DNA of 5,501 nucleotides from assembly GCA_030668165.1 (NCBI GenBank), contig DAOUUM010000227.1:1-5501 (forward strand), written 5' to 3'. Made by a program: the position numbers and the translations under genes. Each line of letters begins with the position of its first letter. Position 1 is the first letter of the stretch. The stretch comes from Candidatus Heimdallarchaeota archaeon (GTDB lineage Archaea; Asgardarchaeota; Heimdallarchaeia; Heimdallarchaeales; Kariarchaeaceae). Positions 4,430-5,501 of the stretch are shown piece by piece. The notes under the pieces were generated by a model, which saw only the letters and a list, made by a program, of their open reading frames with translations, did no database searches and was not told the DNA's origin.

Positions 4430-5501
4430 TCAATTCCTTTTCCTTCGAATTATAACAGGAACTAATATCAGAGCGCCGATCATATATTCAAATAAAAATG
4501 GGATTGTGTCTGTATCCTGGGGTGGTGCACCTAATGTTATATGAGGCACAGTTCCCTTGGGATCTGCAGATCCAATACTAAAATCACTTGCCGTGTCGGT
4601 ATCAATATGCAGTTCCGTTCGTAAAATTGAGAGCCCTGCATCTGGCGCAGTAACTGATTCAGATCCATCCGGAGCTGTCTCATCACCATAGGCAACAACA
4701 TCCATGAACTCACCATTATGATTGAGTAGCTGTACCAGATCTCCATCATTTGTTAATGAAAAATCAAGTTCCATATCAGCATCTTCACCAAATCCTGTAT
4801 TAAAACCATCAGGATCACGGGCCACAATTAGACTCGAGTAAGCAGCAATTTCAAAATCATCTTCGAATTCATAGAGAGCTGATGAGTCCCCAATCTTCCA
4901 ACCCTCTATCAATAATCCAAATGGAAAACTGTTAGTAATCTCAAAAAATTCACCTAAAGTATCTGAAACAACATCAGGATCTGGATGTACCTCTGTGATC
5001 AGTAATCTCCAGTTATCATCTGATCCAATATTAACTATATTAACAGTCACTTCATCAGTGAATTCCTGTGTACCCGTTACCGCTTTCACTTTGAATACAG
5101 TAATTCCATTATCAATTGTTGTTGTGTCAACATCCAATGAAAATGAGCCTGAAGCATCAGTCTCAATCTCTGTGAAAACATCATCTCCAAAAGCATAGGA
5201 TACGGTAGCACCATCAACATTGCTTGTAGCAGATAGACTTACTGTACCACTGATGACATCTGTTTGCTCAAATGAATTCTGATGAATCCCAATTGGTAAT
5301 TCCCAAGCATCGGCAACTGCCACATCATCATCCCATACTGATTTGAAGAAACCAGCTATATCAGTAGCATCTAGCACTCCTATTCCCATATCACGATTTA
5401 CCTCGCTTGAACTGTATTTTTCATCATCATCTATTTGGGGAGTCACACTGCGAGGGGACCAGTTACCACTGTAAACGAAGGTATGTTTTCCATCTATAAT
5501 C
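4430..5501 (-). CDS. Surface-anchored PLD / Ig-like / lamin-tail protein, C-terminal part (partial)
   Basis: This is the C-terminal 357 residues of a larger protein. The frame stays open to position 5501, so the GTG at 5446 is not the true start. Four parts are visible. (1) The end of a phospholipase D domain (5501 to about 5306): IIDGK, YSGNW and NRDMGIG fit the Asp, Ser and Asn of the HxKx4Dx6GSxN motif and the usual NRE-G segment; the His and Lys lie just outside the window. (2) An Ig-like bacterial-surface domain (about 5266-5036: ISGTVSLSATS, then DTTTIDNG). (3) A lamin-tail domain (about 5014-4680: LLITEVHPDPD, GEFFEITN, GWKIGDS, LTNDGDLVQLL). (4) A membrane helix (about 4507-4448) ending in RRKRN, placing the rest outside the cell. 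PLD-type enzymes cut phosphodiesters in lipids or nucleic acids. The substrate is unknown. A small gene follows four bases downstream. Confidence 0.85.
   Translation of the reverse strand, partial: IIDGKHTFVYSGNWSPRSVTPQIDDDEKYSSSEVNRDMGIGVLDATDIAGFFKSVWDDDVAVADAWELPIGIHQNSFEQTDVISGTVSLSATSNVDGATVSYAFGDDVFTEIETDASGSFSLDVDTTTIDNGITVFKVKAVTGTQEFTDEVTVNIVNIGSDDNWRLLITEVHPDPDVVSDTLGEFFEITNSFPFGLLIEGWKIGDSSALYEFEDDFEIAAYSSLIVARDPDGFNTGFGEDADMELDFSLTNDGDLVQLLNHNGEFMDVVAYGDETAPDGSESVTAPDAGLSILRTELHIDTDTASDFSIGSADPKGTVPHITLGAPPQDTDTIPFLFEYMIGALILVPVIIRRKRN
4435..4439 (-). promoter_or_regulatory. Probable Shine-Dalgarno site of the 79-residue gene
   Basis: AAGGA on the minus strand lies nine bases before the ATG at 4425, within the last codons of the upstream gene. 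It is a four-to-five-base match to the anti-SD, consistent with translation of a downstream operon gene. Confidence 0.5.

Noticed and set aside
4537..5198. Open frames in other frames inside the lamin-tail gene (4537-4749 minus, 4995-5198 plus)
   Set aside because: They overlap the clearly conserved PLD/Ig-like/lamin-tail frame and look like shadows of its codon composition.
1..5501. CRISPR array, tRNA or rRNA gene, or insertion sequence
   Set aside because: No regularly spaced repeats, cloverleaf-like segment, rRNA-like stretch, transposase motif or paired terminal repeats were seen on reading either strand.

Overview
This AT-rich window (GC around the mid-30s percent by eye) looks archaeal. 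It opens with the C-terminal zinc domain of an archaeal/eukaryotic-type prolyl-tRNA synthetase. Several genes start a short distance after TATA-like boxes with no Shine-Dalgarno (SD) site, while an internal operon gene has a clear SD. A surface protein ends in a membrane helix followed by an Arg/Lys tail. The lineage cannot be fixed from this stretch; an uncultivated Thermoplasmatota-like or Asgard-like archaeon is a guess.

Left part (1-2012, + strand): the 3' end of proS, a 92-bp AT-rich gap with small palindromes, then two tandem paralogous MobA-like nucleotidyltransferases. They align without a gap over 266 residues, with about 40% identity counted by hand. The first keeps the family signature. 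The second starts at GTG and has lost parts of the glycine-rich and GKP motifs, while keeping the acidic residues expected to bind metal.

Middle (1998-2846): a HAD-superfamily subfamily IB phosphatase (MtnX/SerB-like) on the minus strand. It converges on the second nucleotidyltransferase with a 15-bp overlap. A 180-bp divergent promoter region with mirrored TATA-like elements separates it from the next operon.

Right part: a two-gene + strand operon (2847-4139) encodes a zinc-ribbon protein with four membrane helices and a secreted matrixin-like metzincin protease. A converging minus-strand pair follows. Its first gene is cut by the window end and encodes a surface protein with the end of a phospholipase D (PLD) domain, an Ig-like domain, a lamin-tail domain and a C-terminal anchor. 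Four bases later comes a small unrecognised 79-residue protein.

Functionally the window joins a translation gene, a sugar- or cofactor-type nucleotidyl-transfer pair, a small-molecule phosphatase, and two cell-surface or secreted units. I see no CRISPR array, tRNA, rRNA, insertion sequence or recognisable defence system. The most unusual items are the motif-eroded nucleotidyltransferase paralog, the membrane zinc-ribbon/metzincin pair, and the PLD/lamin-tail surface protein with its small cytosolic-looking partner.
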